Shown here: positions 1 through 9,966 of the stretch, piece after piece
Layout of the letters: the number at the start of each line of letters is the position of its first letter
How positions within the stretch are numbered: position 1 is the first letter of the stretch
Assembly (NCBI GenBank): GCA_018645565.1
Contig: JABGWJ010000004.1
Span: 1 to 38,276, forward strand
Reading direction: 5' to 3'
Origin: a bacterium
Lineage (GTDB): Bacteria; Fidelibacterota; Marinisomatia; Marinisomatales; UBA1611
DNA length: 38,276 nucleotides
Program-made: the position numbers and the translations under genes
The notes under the pieces: model-generated
Seen by the model: only the letters and a program-made list of their open reading frames with translations
Told to the model about the DNA's origin: nothing
The model's database searches: none

Positions 1-397
1 AGAAAATATAACCAGCTGTGGAATCAGGTTGCATAATTTGTCCTAAATCAATTATATAATCTGGAGTTGTTACGAGCCTATGAATAATCCGATCTAACGT
101 ATCAAAAATAATTAATACACCCAGACTAAAAATCACAGAATATTTCAATGTGTTAATTGATATTCTCTTTATTCGAAAGGCATTTAGGATAGGTTTTTTC
201 TTTATGTTTAAATAATAAATTGGGGGCAATATTATTATTCCCTGTCCAAAAAAAAATGATATATAAAGATATACTTTATTAATTTGATCGGGCGAAGATG
301 CAAAAAGCCCCATGATAATTCCACCAACAAAGAATGCTGAAATAACGGATATTATGACAACGCCGACAACGCCGACAACCCCAACTATATTGCTCAT
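1..397 (-). CDS. CPBP-family intramembrane protease, N-terminal part (partial)
   Basis: An open frame runs from an ATG at 397 down to the window edge without a stop, giving 132 residues of a protein whose C-terminus lies outside. The start begins MSNIVGVVGVVGVV and is preceded by a GGAG about 11 bases upstream. It shows a hydrophobic N-terminal segment (about residues 4-30), a second near 45-60 and a third near 85-100. The stretch FDTLDRIIHRLV followed by a Leu/Gln-rich segment resembles the region before the catalytic EExxxR motif of CPBP (CAAX-like) membrane proteases. The catalytic motifs themselves are not in the window, so the family call rests on N-terminal resemblance only. A short tandem repeat (GTTGTCGGC units) encodes the VVG repeats at the start. 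It could be another polytopic membrane protein. Confidence 0.55.
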   Translation of the reverse strand, partial: MSNIVGVVGVVGVVIISVISAFFVGGIIMGLFASSPDQINKVYLYISFFFGQGIIILPPIYYLNIKKKPILNAFRIKRISINTLKYSVIFSLGVLIIFDTLDRIIHRLVTTPDYIIDLGQIMQPDSTAGYIF

Positions 398-517
398 GAT
401 AAATTAGCTCCAGGTGATTGATTTTAACTGAATTTACGTTAGTGGGGTTTTATAAAAAAAAGATGATTTTTACTAAAAAAATTAAAATTCAGGTTGTTTT
501 GTCGACTTAGGAAGACT

Positions 518-562
518 ATGTTTAAATACTTACTTAATCATATAAAAATTAACCAGCACTAG
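518..562 (+). other. possible 14-codon leader or small ORF ahead of a terminator
   Basis: ATG at 518, stop TAG ending at 562, encoding MFKYLLNHIKINQH. An AGGAAG sits about 4 bases upstream, in a window where few genes have any Shine-Dalgarno. The intrinsic terminator begins 2 bases after the stop. The rest of 398-517 is AT-rich and shows no other coding signal. This may be a short transcript with a micro-ORF, or chance. I see no clear promoter. Confidence 0.2.
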
Positions 563-563
563 T

Positions 564-597
564 AAAGGGGCTTCTCTGATGAATGCCCCTTTTTTTT
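564..597 (+). terminator. intrinsic terminator, partly bidirectional
   Basis: AAAGGGGC (564-571) pairs with GCCCCTTT (585-592) around a 13-base loop and is followed on the plus strand by a long T-run. On the minus strand the same stem lies just after the stop of the SpoU methyltransferase and is followed only by TTTACT, so it can also end that transcript, more weakly. No plus-strand gene other than the 14-codon ORF lies upstream to need it. Confidence 0.7.
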
Positions 598-1345
598 ATT
601 TTTTTGATATGTCTTTCATTAATATTGAGCCAGCTATTGCAACGTTTAACGATTCTCCGTATCCAACTCTTTTTATTGAAACAATTTTGTTAAATTTTTC
701 TTTTAATGATTCATTAAATCCCTCTGATTCTCCACCAAGGCAAAGTACTATTTTTTTATCATAATCAGATTTTTCAATACAATCTTCACCATTTTGATCT
801 GCCCCAAAAAGCTGATAATTATTTTTAATAAAATCGTCAAAGTTTAAATGTTGATGTATTTTTATATACGCATGAGCTCCCATTGCTGACCTTACAACTT
901 TTGTATTAAAAGGGTCTACACACTCTGCTGATAAACCGACATTTTTAATATTGAACCAGGCAGCGGTTCTGAGTATTGTTCCAAGGTTTCCAGGGTCTTT
1001 AACTTTATATAAGTAAAGCCATCTATCTGAATTGAAATCTTCTTTAATATTTATATCTATTTTACAGATACCAATTAATCCAGATGGTGTTTTAGTATCT
1101 GATATTGTTTTTAATAATTTGGCTTTAATAATAGTAAGGTCGACCTTTTTTTCATTACATAGATTAAGTAAATCTGTGTTTTGACTAGCTTCAGAATCAG
1201 TAATTATTACTTGTTCTAATAGTTCGCTTTTTTGCAAATACTCTTTAAGTGACCTCTTCCCTTCAATTAAGAATAAGTTCTCTTTTAATCTCCCTTTTTT
1301 TGTTTTTAAGGATTGAATTTGTTTTAATCTATTAGCGCTAAGCAT
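596..1345 (-). CDS. SpoU/TrmH-family RNA 2'-O-methyltransferase
   Basis: A SPOUT methyltransferase that transfers a methyl group from S-adenosylmethionine to a ribose 2'-OH in rRNA or tRNA. From the N-terminus there is an L30e-like RNA-binding domain (opening MLSANRLKQIQSL, with LFLIEGKRSL) of about 95 residues, then the knotted catalytic domain. The three SpoU motifs are visible: KDPGNLGTILRTA (with the catalytic Asn and Arg), LCLGGESEGFN and GYGESLNVAIAGSIL. The frame also opens at a TTG at 1363, adding six residues. I prefer ATG 1345 because family members start at this point, but neither start has a clear ribosome binding site. It is divergent from proS and ends at the 564-597 hairpin. 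The target nucleotide cannot be read from sequence; RlmB- or TsnR-like are both possible. Confidence 0.9.
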   Translation of the reverse strand: MLSANRLKQIQSLKTKKGRLKENLFLIEGKRSLKEYLQKSELLEQVIITDSEASQNTDLLNLCNEKKVDLTIIKAKLLKTISDTKTPSGLIGICKIDINIKEDFNSDRWLYLYKVKDPGNLGTILRTAAWFNIKNVGLSAECVDPFNTKVVRSAMGAHAYIKIHQHLNFDDFIKNNYQLFGADQNGEDCIEKSDYDKKIVLCLGGESEGFNESLKEKFNKIVSIKRVGYGESLNVAIAGSILMKDISKK

Positions 1346-1402
1346 GGATAGAATTTTATTCAACTTACGTTCAAAAGAAAAAGAAAAAATCTGGCAAAGC
1401 TC

Positions 1403-1431
1403 TTGGCCATATCATCATAAGCCGGTAATTT
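1403..1431 (+). promoter_or_regulatory. candidate promoter of the proS operon
   Basis: TTGGCC (1403-1408), 17 bases, TAATTT (1426-1431). It lies in the short divergent gap between the methyltransferase and proS and would give a leader of about 25 bases. The -10 is a weak match. Confidence 0.3.
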
Positions 1432-1461
1432 TGTCTCAATAAATAGAATCACAATTATATA

Positions 1462-2925
1462 ATGAGTAAAAAACTTCCAAATATTGATTCTGATATATCT
1501 AGTTGGTATACAGAAGTAGTCACAAAAGCTGGCCTTGCAGATTATGGGCCAGTAAAAGGTACTATGGTTATTAAGCCATATGGATTTCAATTATGGGAAA
1601 ATGTAAAAGATGTGTTTGATGACATGATTAAGAAAACAGGTCATACCAATGCTTATTTTCCACTTTTAATTCCAAAATCATTCCTTGCAAAAGAAGCGGA
1701 ACATGTTGAAGGGTTTGCTAAAGAGTGTGCAATAGTAACGCATACTAGACTTAAGTCTGAAAATGGAGAAATAATTGTTGATCCAGATTCTCGCTTAGAT
1801 GAAGAAGTAATTATAAGGCCAACTTCAGAAACAGTTATTTGGTCGATGTACAAAAAATGGATACAATCTTATCGAGATTTGCCGATATTAATAAACCAAT
1901 GGGCCAATGTTGTAAGGTGGGAAATGAGAACTAGGCTCTTTTTAAGGACAACTGAGTTTTTATGGCAAGAGGGACACACTGCACACCAAACAAAAGAAGA
2001 GGCACAGAAAGAAACTTTAGATATCTTAGAATTATATAAAAAATTAGCAGAAGAATATTTAGCAATCCCTGTTTTTACTGGTTTAAAAACTGATGCTGAA
2101 AAATTTGCGGGGGCAGATAAAACTTACTGTATTGAAGCTATGATGCTAGATAAAAGAGCATTGCAAGCAGGTACATCTCATAATTTAGGGCAAAATTTTG
2201 CTAAAGCTTTTGATGTTAAGTTTCAAACGGATAGTAATAGTGAAGAGTTTGTCTGGGCAACTAGTTGGGGTATCAGTACTCGCCTTATAGGTGGCGTAAT
2301 TTTAGCCCATGGAGATAAAAATGGTTTAAGAATGCCTCCTAAAATTGCACCAATCCAAACAGTATTGATTCCTATTTTTAGAAGCGAAGATCAAAAAGAT
2401 GAGATAAAAAAATATATCAACCCCTTAGAAGAAGAGTTGAAATCTATAGGGATTCGATATTTTATTGACTGGAGCGACTCTTCTCCAGGATTTAAATTTA
2501 ATGAATGGGAATTAAAAGGAGTCCCGGTTCGAATTGAGATTGGTCCAAGAGATGTAGAGTCAAAAAAATTAGTTATGGCACGTAGAGATAATGGAGAAAA
2601 ATTTTCTATATCTAAAAATGAATTAAGTATTAAAATAAAAACTATACTTGAAGAAATACAAAATAATTTATTTAATCAAGCAAAAGAATTCAGAAATAAA
2701 AACACACATGATGTCAAAACTTATGATGAATTTAAAAATATAATAAATAACGGTGGATTCGTTAGATGCGGATGGGATGGCGATTCAGAAACTGAATTAA
2801 AAATTAAAGAAGAAACAAAAGCAACAATTAGGTGTATTCCTTTTAATGAAGACCCTAAGGGGTTAAAGTGCGTTTACTCAGGTAAAAAAGCAAAACACGA
2901 AGTCATCTATGCTAAGGCCTACTGA
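1462..2925 (+). CDS. proS: prolyl-tRNA synthetase, archaeal/eukaryotic type
   Basis: Charges tRNA-Pro with proline in the cytoplasm. At 487 residues it has the short form without the editing insertion of the E. coli-type enzyme. Class II motifs are visible: motif 1 around GTMVIKPYGFQLWE, RPTSETVIWSMYKKW, motif 2 around VRWEMRTRLFLRTTEFLWQE with GHTAH, and motif 3 in GWGISTRLIGGVILAHGD as read across WATSWGISTRLIGGV. An anticodon-binding domain follows (about 285-390). The C-terminal domain typical of this type ends in the usual Tyr (IYAKAY). The zinc cysteines of that domain are mostly lost: the first pair reads GWDGDSETE and the second CVYSG, leaving single cysteines. It is the first gene of the proS-recO-rhomboid-motAB run, with 15 bases to recO. 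The family call is firm; zinc loss is read from residues. Confidence 0.97.
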   Translation: MSKKLPNIDSDISSWYTEVVTKAGLADYGPVKGTMVIKPYGFQLWENVKDVFDDMIKKTGHTNAYFPLLIPKSFLAKEAEHVEGFAKECAIVTHTRLKSENGEIIVDPDSRLDEEVIIRPTSETVIWSMYKKWIQSYRDLPILINQWANVVRWEMRTRLFLRTTEFLWQEGHTAHQTKEEAQKETLDILELYKKLAEEYLAIPVFTGLKTDAEKFAGADKTYCIEAMMLDKRALQAGTSHNLGQNFAKAFDVKFQTDSNSEEFVWATSWGISTRLIGGVILAHGDKNGLRMPPKIAPIQTVLIPIFRSEDQKDEIKKYINPLEEELKSIGIRYFIDWSDSSPGFKFNEWELKGVPVRIEIGPRDVESKKLVMARRDNGEKFSISKNELSIKIKTILEEIQNNLFNQAKEFRNKNTHDVKTYDEFKNIINNGGFVRCGWDGDSETELKIKEETKATIRCIPFNEDPKGLKCVYSGKKAKHEVIYAKAY

Positions 2926-2940
2926 TCCTGTTAAGTCTAG

Positions 2941-3633
2941 ATGATTGTCAGTTCCCCGGCGATTGTATTAAAAACATTTTCTTACGGCGAAACAAGCCTT
3001 ATTTCAAGATGTTTTACTAAGGACAAAGGTAAAGTTTCATTTATTATTAAAGGGGCAAAATCAAAAAAGAATTTAATTGCTCCTTATTTTCAACCACTTA
3101 GTTACATTAATATTATTTTCAATGAAAATGAAAAAAGGGAATTACAGATTGTTTCGAAAGTATCTTTTGAAAAAATATGGACAAAAATTCCGTTATCTCT
3201 AAAAAAAATGACTCTTTCACAATCTATCCTTGAAATATCTGATTTTACATTAGAAAAAAATGACCCATACCCAAGATTGTTTAAAATATTAGTTGAAACA
3301 TTTAAGCATTTTGAAACAAGTAGTCTTGATGAAAATATTTGTTTTTGGCATTATGAAACTAAGTTGCTATCTGAGATGGGTTTTTTGATTGACATGGAAG
3401 ATAAAAATATAAATGAAGAAGGTTTAGTTTCTTTAGAAAAAACAGATAATAGTTTTCAAGTGTTATCAAAGTTAATTGAGGGTAATGTGTTTGATATTGA
3501 TTTTGATAATATTTCAACAATAGATAAAAAAAACATTTCAAATTTTTTATATCAAAAATTATGTTATTATTTTGATGGGTTTGAAAGATTGAAGTCTTTT
3601 AGAGTAATTAAAGATATTTTCTATAAAGGGTAG
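2941..3633 (+). CDS. recO: DNA repair protein RecO
   Basis: A recombination mediator that acts with RecR to load RecA on SSB-coated single-stranded DNA and anneals strands in the RecFOR pathway. The N-terminal OB-fold is clear: AIVLKTFSYGETSLISRCFT then KGKVSFIIKGAKSKK, the usual RecO opening. A helical C-terminal domain (about 85-230) follows, including CFWHYETKLLSEMGF, equivalent to the family's F-x-x-x-LL-x-x-x-G segment. The four-cysteine zinc finger of some RecO proteins is absent. Length (230) is normal. It lies 15 bases after proS and is probably co-transcribed. No ribosome binding site stands out. The next gene begins 55 bases on, across an AT-rich gap. Confidence 0.93.
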   Translation: MIVSSPAIVLKTFSYGETSLISRCFTKDKGKVSFIIKGAKSKKNLIAPYFQPLSYINIIFNENEKRELQIVSKVSFEKIWTKIPLSLKKMTLSQSILEISDFTLEKNDPYPRLFKILVETFKHFETSSLDENICFWHYETKLLSEMGFLIDMEDKNINEEGLVSLEKTDNSFQVLSKLIEGNVFDIDFDNISTIDKKNISNFLYQKLCYYFDGFERLKSFRVIKDIFYKG

Positions 3634-3688
3634 TTTATATTTTTATACAGATTATCTTTGGTTTATTATATTATATTTAAACGATTTT

Positions 3689-4534
3689 ATGAAATATAGA
3701 TTACATTTTAACCCCGGAGAGACTGCTTACAAGCCTCAAATATTTACAGAAGCGATAAAAATATTAATTTCCATTAATTTTGTTATTTATGTGCTCCAGT
3801 CTTTAGCGGGAAAAGAAGATATTTTTTTTAGATTGTTTGGACTTGTTCCAAACGTTTTTATTTCTGAACTAATGCTCTGGCAACCATTCACATATATGTT
3901 TTTTCATGCACCCTATTATTCAAGTGTTGGGATATCTCACATATTATTAAATATGTTAGGGTTATGGGTTTTTGGAAGAGAATTAGAGCAGGCGTGGGGT
4001 AAAAGTAAATTTTTAAAGTATTATTTTTTAACTGGCATCGGTTCAGGGCTAATTACATATTTATTTCAAATAAACTCTGATAATCCAGTTATCGGTGCAA
4101 GCGGAGCTGTTTATGGTATATTATTAGCCTATGGTATATCATTTCCGAACAGGATGCTTTACATTTGGGGTTTAATTCCTGTTCGCTCAATTTGGCTGGT
4201 TGTTATTATGGGTTCTATTGCTTTTTTTGGATTATTAGGCAGAGCCGATGGGATTAGTCATGTAACTCATATTTCAGGAATGCTCATTGGGTACATACTT
4301 CTTAAAAAGAAGTGGCAACTTGCAGATATTATATTTGCAATGAGAAAAAAGACAGTTGAATTTCAAGTACAGAGAAAAGAAGATAGAGCTTTAAAGAAAA
4401 AATATATTAATAGAGATATTGATATAATTCTAGAAAAAATAAAAGAGGTTGGTTTTAGTGGACTATCAAATGAAGAGCAAAGTAAATTATATGAGGCCAG
4501 TAAGAACTTGTCAAAAAGCGGACAAAGAGACTGA
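3689..4534 (+). CDS. rhomboid-family intramembrane serine protease
   Basis: A polytopic membrane protease that cleaves transmembrane helices of client proteins. The catalytic features are all present: SHILLN (His84 and Asn88, oxyanion side), GASGAVYG with nucleophile Ser138, and HVTHISGMLIGY with catalytic His194. About six membrane segments span residues 22-205. The soluble tail of some 75 residues is Lys/Glu-rich and ends in a small helical motif (DIILEKIKEVGFSGLSNEEQ), resembling the short tail domain attached to many rhomboids of the Bacteroidota and relatives. Substrates are unknown. The neighbouring surface and motor genes are candidates only by position. The start at ATG 3689 (MKYRLHFNPGE) gives the full N-terminus. 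Confidence 0.93.
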   Translation: MKYRLHFNPGETAYKPQIFTEAIKILISINFVIYVLQSLAGKEDIFFRLFGLVPNVFISELMLWQPFTYMFFHAPYYSSVGISHILLNMLGLWVFGRELEQAWGKSKFLKYYFLTGIGSGLITYLFQINSDNPVIGASGAVYGILLAYGISFPNRMLYIWGLIPVRSIWLVVIMGSIAFFGLLGRADGISHVTHISGMLIGYILLKKKWQLADIIFAMRKKTVEFQVQRKEDRALKKKYINRDIDIILEKIKEVGFSGLSNEEQSKLYEASKNLSKSGQRD

Positions 4535-4564
4535 GTTTTTAGATTTAAACAAGCGAGATAAGAG

Positions 4565-5443
4565 ATGAAATCACAATTTGATTTTGGTACAATTATAGGA
4601 TTAGTAGCTGGGATAATATGCATTTTTGTTACAATGATCTGGCCAGAAGTTGATCGCGGTGAGATGATTTTAACAACAGATGGCGGATGGAGGTTTGAGC
4701 AGCTATCTTGGTTTTATCAGCCGCAAGCTGTTTTTATTGTTCTTGGAGGTGTTATTTCTGCTACCTTAGTTAATTATCCTATTAAGGCTGTCATTAATAT
4801 GGGTAATGTTTTTAAAAATGTTATTTTATCTGAAAAATTTGATTTTGCATCTACAATTGATAAAATTGTAGTTCTTGCTGAAAAAGCGCGGAAAGATGGC
4901 TTATTGTCTTTAGAGAGCGATTTAAATGATATAGATAGCGTTTTTTTAAGAAATGGTGTTGAGTTAGCTATTAATGAAAGAGACACTAATAGACTAAGAA
5001 CTTTTCTTACAATGGATTTAAATAATATATCAACTCGACATGTTAGTGCACAGGAAATTATATTGTACATGGCGGCTTACGCTCCGGCATTTGGAATGCT
5101 TGGTACGGTATTAGGGTTAATTATTATGATGAATAAATTTCAAATGTCTGGAGAAACATCATCTGTTGATTTTAATGTCGCAGATCAATTTCAGTCTCTT
5201 TTAGTAGGGATGGGGACAGCCTTGATTACCACTTTTTATGGCGTGTTTTTAGCAAATATGGTTTTTTTACCTTTAGGGGGGAAATTAAAACGACGATCTG
5301 AAAATGAAATAATGTTAAAAAACATAGTTTTAGAAGGTATCATAAGTATTCATGGGAGAGAACATCCAGTTTTAATTAAAGAAAAACTGATGACTTTTGT
5401 AGCTATGTCTGAAAGAAAAACTCTTGAAACCAAAAAAGAATAA
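4565..5443 (+). CDS. motA: MotA-family stator/proton channel subunit
   Basis: Inner-membrane subunit of a MotA-MotB ion-driven motor complex. It opens with a hydrophobic helix (FGTIIGLVAGIICIFVTMI), then FIVLGGVISATLVNYP. A cytoplasmic loop contains ARKDGLLSLESDL, which corresponds to the MotA/PomA segment that contacts a rotor. The paired C-terminal helices carry APAFGMLGTVLGLIIMM, with the conserved proline and glycines, and GMGTALITTFYGVFLANMV. Length (292) suits MotA/PomA rather than TolQ or ExbB (about 200-240). It is followed 2 bases later by motB. No flagellar gene is in the window, so the rotor, if any, is unidentified and the assignment to flagellar motility is open. The symbol marks the family only. 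Confidence 0.88.
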   Translation: MKSQFDFGTIIGLVAGIICIFVTMIWPEVDRGEMILTTDGGWRFEQLSWFYQPQAVFIVLGGVISATLVNYPIKAVINMGNVFKNVILSEKFDFASTIDKIVVLAEKARKDGLLSLESDLNDIDSVFLRNGVELAINERDTNRLRTFLTMDLNNISTRHVSAQEIILYMAAYAPAFGMLGTVLGLIIMMNKFQMSGETSSVDFNVADQFQSLLVGMGTALITTFYGVFLANMVFLPLGGKLKRRSENEIMLKNIVLEGIISIHGREHPVLIKEKLMTFVAMSERKTLETKKE

Positions 5444-5445
5444 TA

Positions 5446-6171
5446 TTGCAAAACCAGAAAATATCACAAGAGTTAGCTAGAGCTAAAACCACTGCCTGGG
5501 CATTAACATTTGCCGATTTAACAACCTTATTGCTAACGTTTTTTGTTTTATTACTTGTAATCTTAAATGATGCTGAAGCTCATGTTGATCGATTAGTGAA
5601 TATTATTTTAGATGAGACCGAGAAAGAACTAAGAACACTTCAACAAAATAATTTAGTAGAAATTGAAAGAGTCACTAAGGGTATAAAAATTACTCTTACT
5701 GGTTCTAAATTATTTAAATCTTTGTCTGCAGATTTAAATCCAGAGGCAGATCCAATATTAGTTCAAATTGGTGGACTAATTCGGACATCTACATTAATGA
5801 ACATATACAAACAAAAACGTTGGAAGCCACTTCTAAGCAGAATTAGTGCAGGGCAAGACACTTTAAATATTGAAATAAGAGCAGAAGGACATACAGATGA
5901 TAAACCAATACCTATGAACTCTAAGTTTAGAAATAATTGGGAATTAAGTTCTGCTAGAGCTTTGAATTTAGTTCAAAGACTGAGTGAACTTGCAGAAATG
6001 GATCAGCACTATTTTTCTGCTCTCGGTTATGGTGAGTTTCGTCCAAAAATCAGTCTACGTAATATTAAAAATAGAGCTGAAATAGAAGAAGCGAGGGCTC
6101 AAAACAGAAGAGTTGAAATATATTTTGATGCATTTATTAGGTCGAAAAATGAGAGTATCAAAAATCTTTAA
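5446..6171 (+). CDS. motB: MotB-family stator subunit with OmpA peptidoglycan-binding domain
   Basis: Partner of the preceding MotA. One N-terminal membrane helix (about 18-40) carries the ion-binding aspartate in TFADLTTLLLTFFV (Asp24). A periplasmic plug/linker follows (45-140) and then an OmpA-like domain with IRAEGHTDDKPIP, NWELSSARAL, SALGYGEFRP and AQNRRVEIYF, which binds peptidoglycan and anchors the stator. The N-terminus ahead of the helix is short for MotB (E. coli Asp is residue 32). Translation appears to begin at a TTG at 5446, only 2 bases after the motA stop, which suggests coupling. No in-frame ATG lies before the membrane helix. Its 3' end overlaps the next gene. Confidence 0.88.
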   Translation: MQNQKISQELARAKTTAWALTFADLTTLLLTFFVLLLVILNDAEAHVDRLVNIILDETEKELRTLQQNNLVEIERVTKGIKITLTGSKLFKSLSADLNPEADPILVQIGGLIRTSTLMNIYKQKRWKPLLSRISAGQDTLNIEIRAEGHTDDKPIPMNSKFRNNWELSSARALNLVQRLSELAEMDQHYFSALGYGEFRPKISLRNIKNRAEIEEARAQNRRVEIYFDAFIRSKNESIKNL

Positions 6172-8226
6172 TAAGAGCATATCGTGCTTTTTGCTTTTTT
6201 GTTTTTGTTCTCATTTTAATATTCAGGCTCAAATACAGAGTAGCACCACTAATAACAATCAAACTCAAGACTGGATTTTTGGTGATGGGCCAGAGCCGAA
6301 ATGGGTTATTGAACTTTTGCACGGTGCTTACCAAAATGTAAAAGAGGATAATAGTTTTATTTTAAAAGTTCCGATTGCGGGTTCAGGTATTAATTATTCT
6401 GCTTCTGTTGATGGGAATGCTCAAATAAAACAGGATGGTGACTATCTAATTATTACTCCAGAAAAAGATTACCACGGTACAATATTAGTTAATCTTAATT
6501 TAGATATGAGTTTTATATTGAATGTCCAGTCTGTAAACGATAAGCCTTCTTTGTCTATTACAGATAATAAAACAATAAAAGAAGATGAGATCTTTAGGAC
6601 TGAGTTATCTGCAAAAGATGCTGAAGGAGACGAATTAACTTATGGCGCTACTGCTGATAATGGCGCTACTGCTAAAATCATCAAAAACAATTTAACCATT
6701 ATACCTCAAAAAAATTATTATGGTCCTATAAATGTTAATCTTGCTGTTTCTGATGGTAAGTCTACCGATGAATCTAGTTTTATATTAAATGTTGAACCAA
6801 TAAACGATGCACCAGTTTTAGAATCTATTTTATCTAAAACTATGGGGAATAGAAATTATGTTGATCTTTTAATGTCTGGATCAGATATTGATGGCGATAA
6901 GTTGACATACTCGGTCACTGGGGGTGACGGTGTCGATTTTGATGTAGAAAAAAACAAAATAGTGGTAAAACCTAAGAAGGATTATCGTGGATCTACTGCA
7001 ATTAAACTCACAACCTCAGATGGTAAAAGTAGTGTGGATACTAGTTTTACGCTTATTAACCCCCTGCCTGGCTTGTCTGCTTTCGCGCCTCAATCAATGC
7101 TAGAAGATGAAATACTAACTATCGTTTTAAATACAATAGATGCTGAGTCAGACCCGTTTAGTTACAGAGTTAGACAGACTGAAAATGCAAATATAGAGAT
7201 TAATGATAATGAGTTAAGTATCATTCCAGATAAAGACTATTTTGGAGAGTTGATTTTAAACTTAAACATTTCAGATGGTGCAGACTCTACTGATTTTAGT
7301 TTTAATGTTAATGTATTACCGCAGCCTGATTTTCCAATTGCTTATGCGGGGAAGGATACAATAATAAGCAATGGCTGTAATTCTAGTTTATTATTAGACG
7401 GAAGCAAATCTTATGATGTGGATAATGATATAGCTACCTACAAATGGACATTACTAAATGATAGCAGCATTGTCCTTAATAGTAAAAAGGGAATGTATAA
7501 ATTTAAAAATTTTAAAAAAGATGTATATCAAAATATTCTACTGACTGTTTCTGATAGCAAAGGACTAAAAGCATATGATACAATAAATGTAAACATAATA
7601 GACGACGAAGCTCCCTTAGCAAATGCCGGAGATGATTTTATTGCACCATTTGATAAATTTGTAAGGCTCGATGGATCAAGGTCGGCTGACGATGATAGTG
7701 AAATTATATATTTTTGGAGCATATTGTCTGGAGATGTCTCTTTTAGTAAAGTTGAGAGAATAAAAAGAGAACCTGTTTTCAAATATCCTTCAGAAATTAC
7801 TAAGCCCAAGAATTTTACTGCATTACTAAAGGTTCAAGATGCAAATTCCTTTTGCTTCTCGGCTGACACAGTTCTTATAACTTGTTTGCCTAATGTTGAT
7901 ATGGCAGATAGTACGGTTAAATATGAGATTGTCAGAGCAAGTAAAAAAGATAATAGAGTATTTATTGATTTAAATGTGACAAACAAGCAATTCTGGCCAT
8001 TTGATTTTGCAGCGTTTACGTTAATTTCTGTCAAAAACGAAGAAAATAAGCTTGGTCAAATTGACCCTTACAGAGGAAAAAATACGGTAAAATATGGAAT
8101 AGAAAACGAAGAAAAAGTTGGGGTAGAATTAGTTTATAATTTTGATTCTCCACCGCAAGAGGTAAGCATAGTTTGCAAGTCAAATATGGCATTGACTGCA
8201 GACACTGTATTTTTTAAGCAAAGTTT

Positions 8227-8230
<4 letters not shown>
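6149..8230 (+). CDS. secreted surface protein with cadherin-like/tandem-95 and PKD repeats
   Basis: The frame opens at 6113, but the ATG at 6149 (MRVSKIFNKS) starts a proper signal peptide with a hydrophobic core ISCFLLFCFC and a likely cut after NIQA. The start overlaps the motB end by 23 bases. The mature chain of about 665 residues has four tandem Ig/cadherin-like units (about 45-390), each with an ED- or ND-type acidic motif and a late segment such as IIPQKNYYGPINVNLAVSDG, with linkers like INDAPVLE. Two PKD-like domains follow (AYAGKDTII, LLLDGSKSYD; ANAGDDFIAPF, RLDGSRSADD). A C-terminal beta-rich region of about 110 residues completes the chain. I see no membrane anchor or obvious sorting tail. 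Likely calcium-binding and adhesive. The overlap with motB suggests joint expression with the motor pair. Its function is unknown. Confidence 0.8.
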
Positions 8231-9851
<1,621 letters not shown>

Positions 9852-9916
9852 TTAATCCATGATTTTGATTGTTTAAAATTAAATTTGACTAACTTTGAGA
9901 AACAACCAATATAAAC

Positions 9917-9945
9917 TTGCATTTCAGAGCAGGAACTTTTAATCT
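9917..9945 (+). promoter_or_regulatory. candidate promoter of the glycan island
   Basis: TTGCAT (9917-9922), 17 bases, TAATCT (9940-9945), in the 118-base divergent gap between eno and the FemAB-like gene. A second possible -35/-10 pair starts with TTGACT at 9885. AGCAG (9928-9932) and CTGCT (9944-9948) form a short inverted repeat across it. Confidence 0.35.
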
Positions 9946-9966
9946 GCTATTCTGTTAAAATGATTC

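Noticed and set aside
579-764. 61-residue plus-strand ORF
   Set aside because: It lies opposite the SpoU methyltransferase, starts inside the terminator stem, and its composition reads as an antisense shadow.
1360-1590. 76-residue minus-strand ORF across the start of proS
   Set aside because: It overlaps the start of a clear ProRS and the divergent gap; no family features.
4565-5443. TolQ/ExbB identity for the MotA-like gene
   Set aside because: Length (292), the two N-terminal helices and the ARKDGLLSLE loop fit MotA/PomA, and the partner has an OmpA domain rather than an ExbD/TolR fold.
4565-6171. MotAB-like pair as ZorAB of a Zorya defence system
   Set aside because: MotB has the normal short stator layout, and no ZorC, ZorD or ZorE-like gene follows; the next gene is a surface protein.
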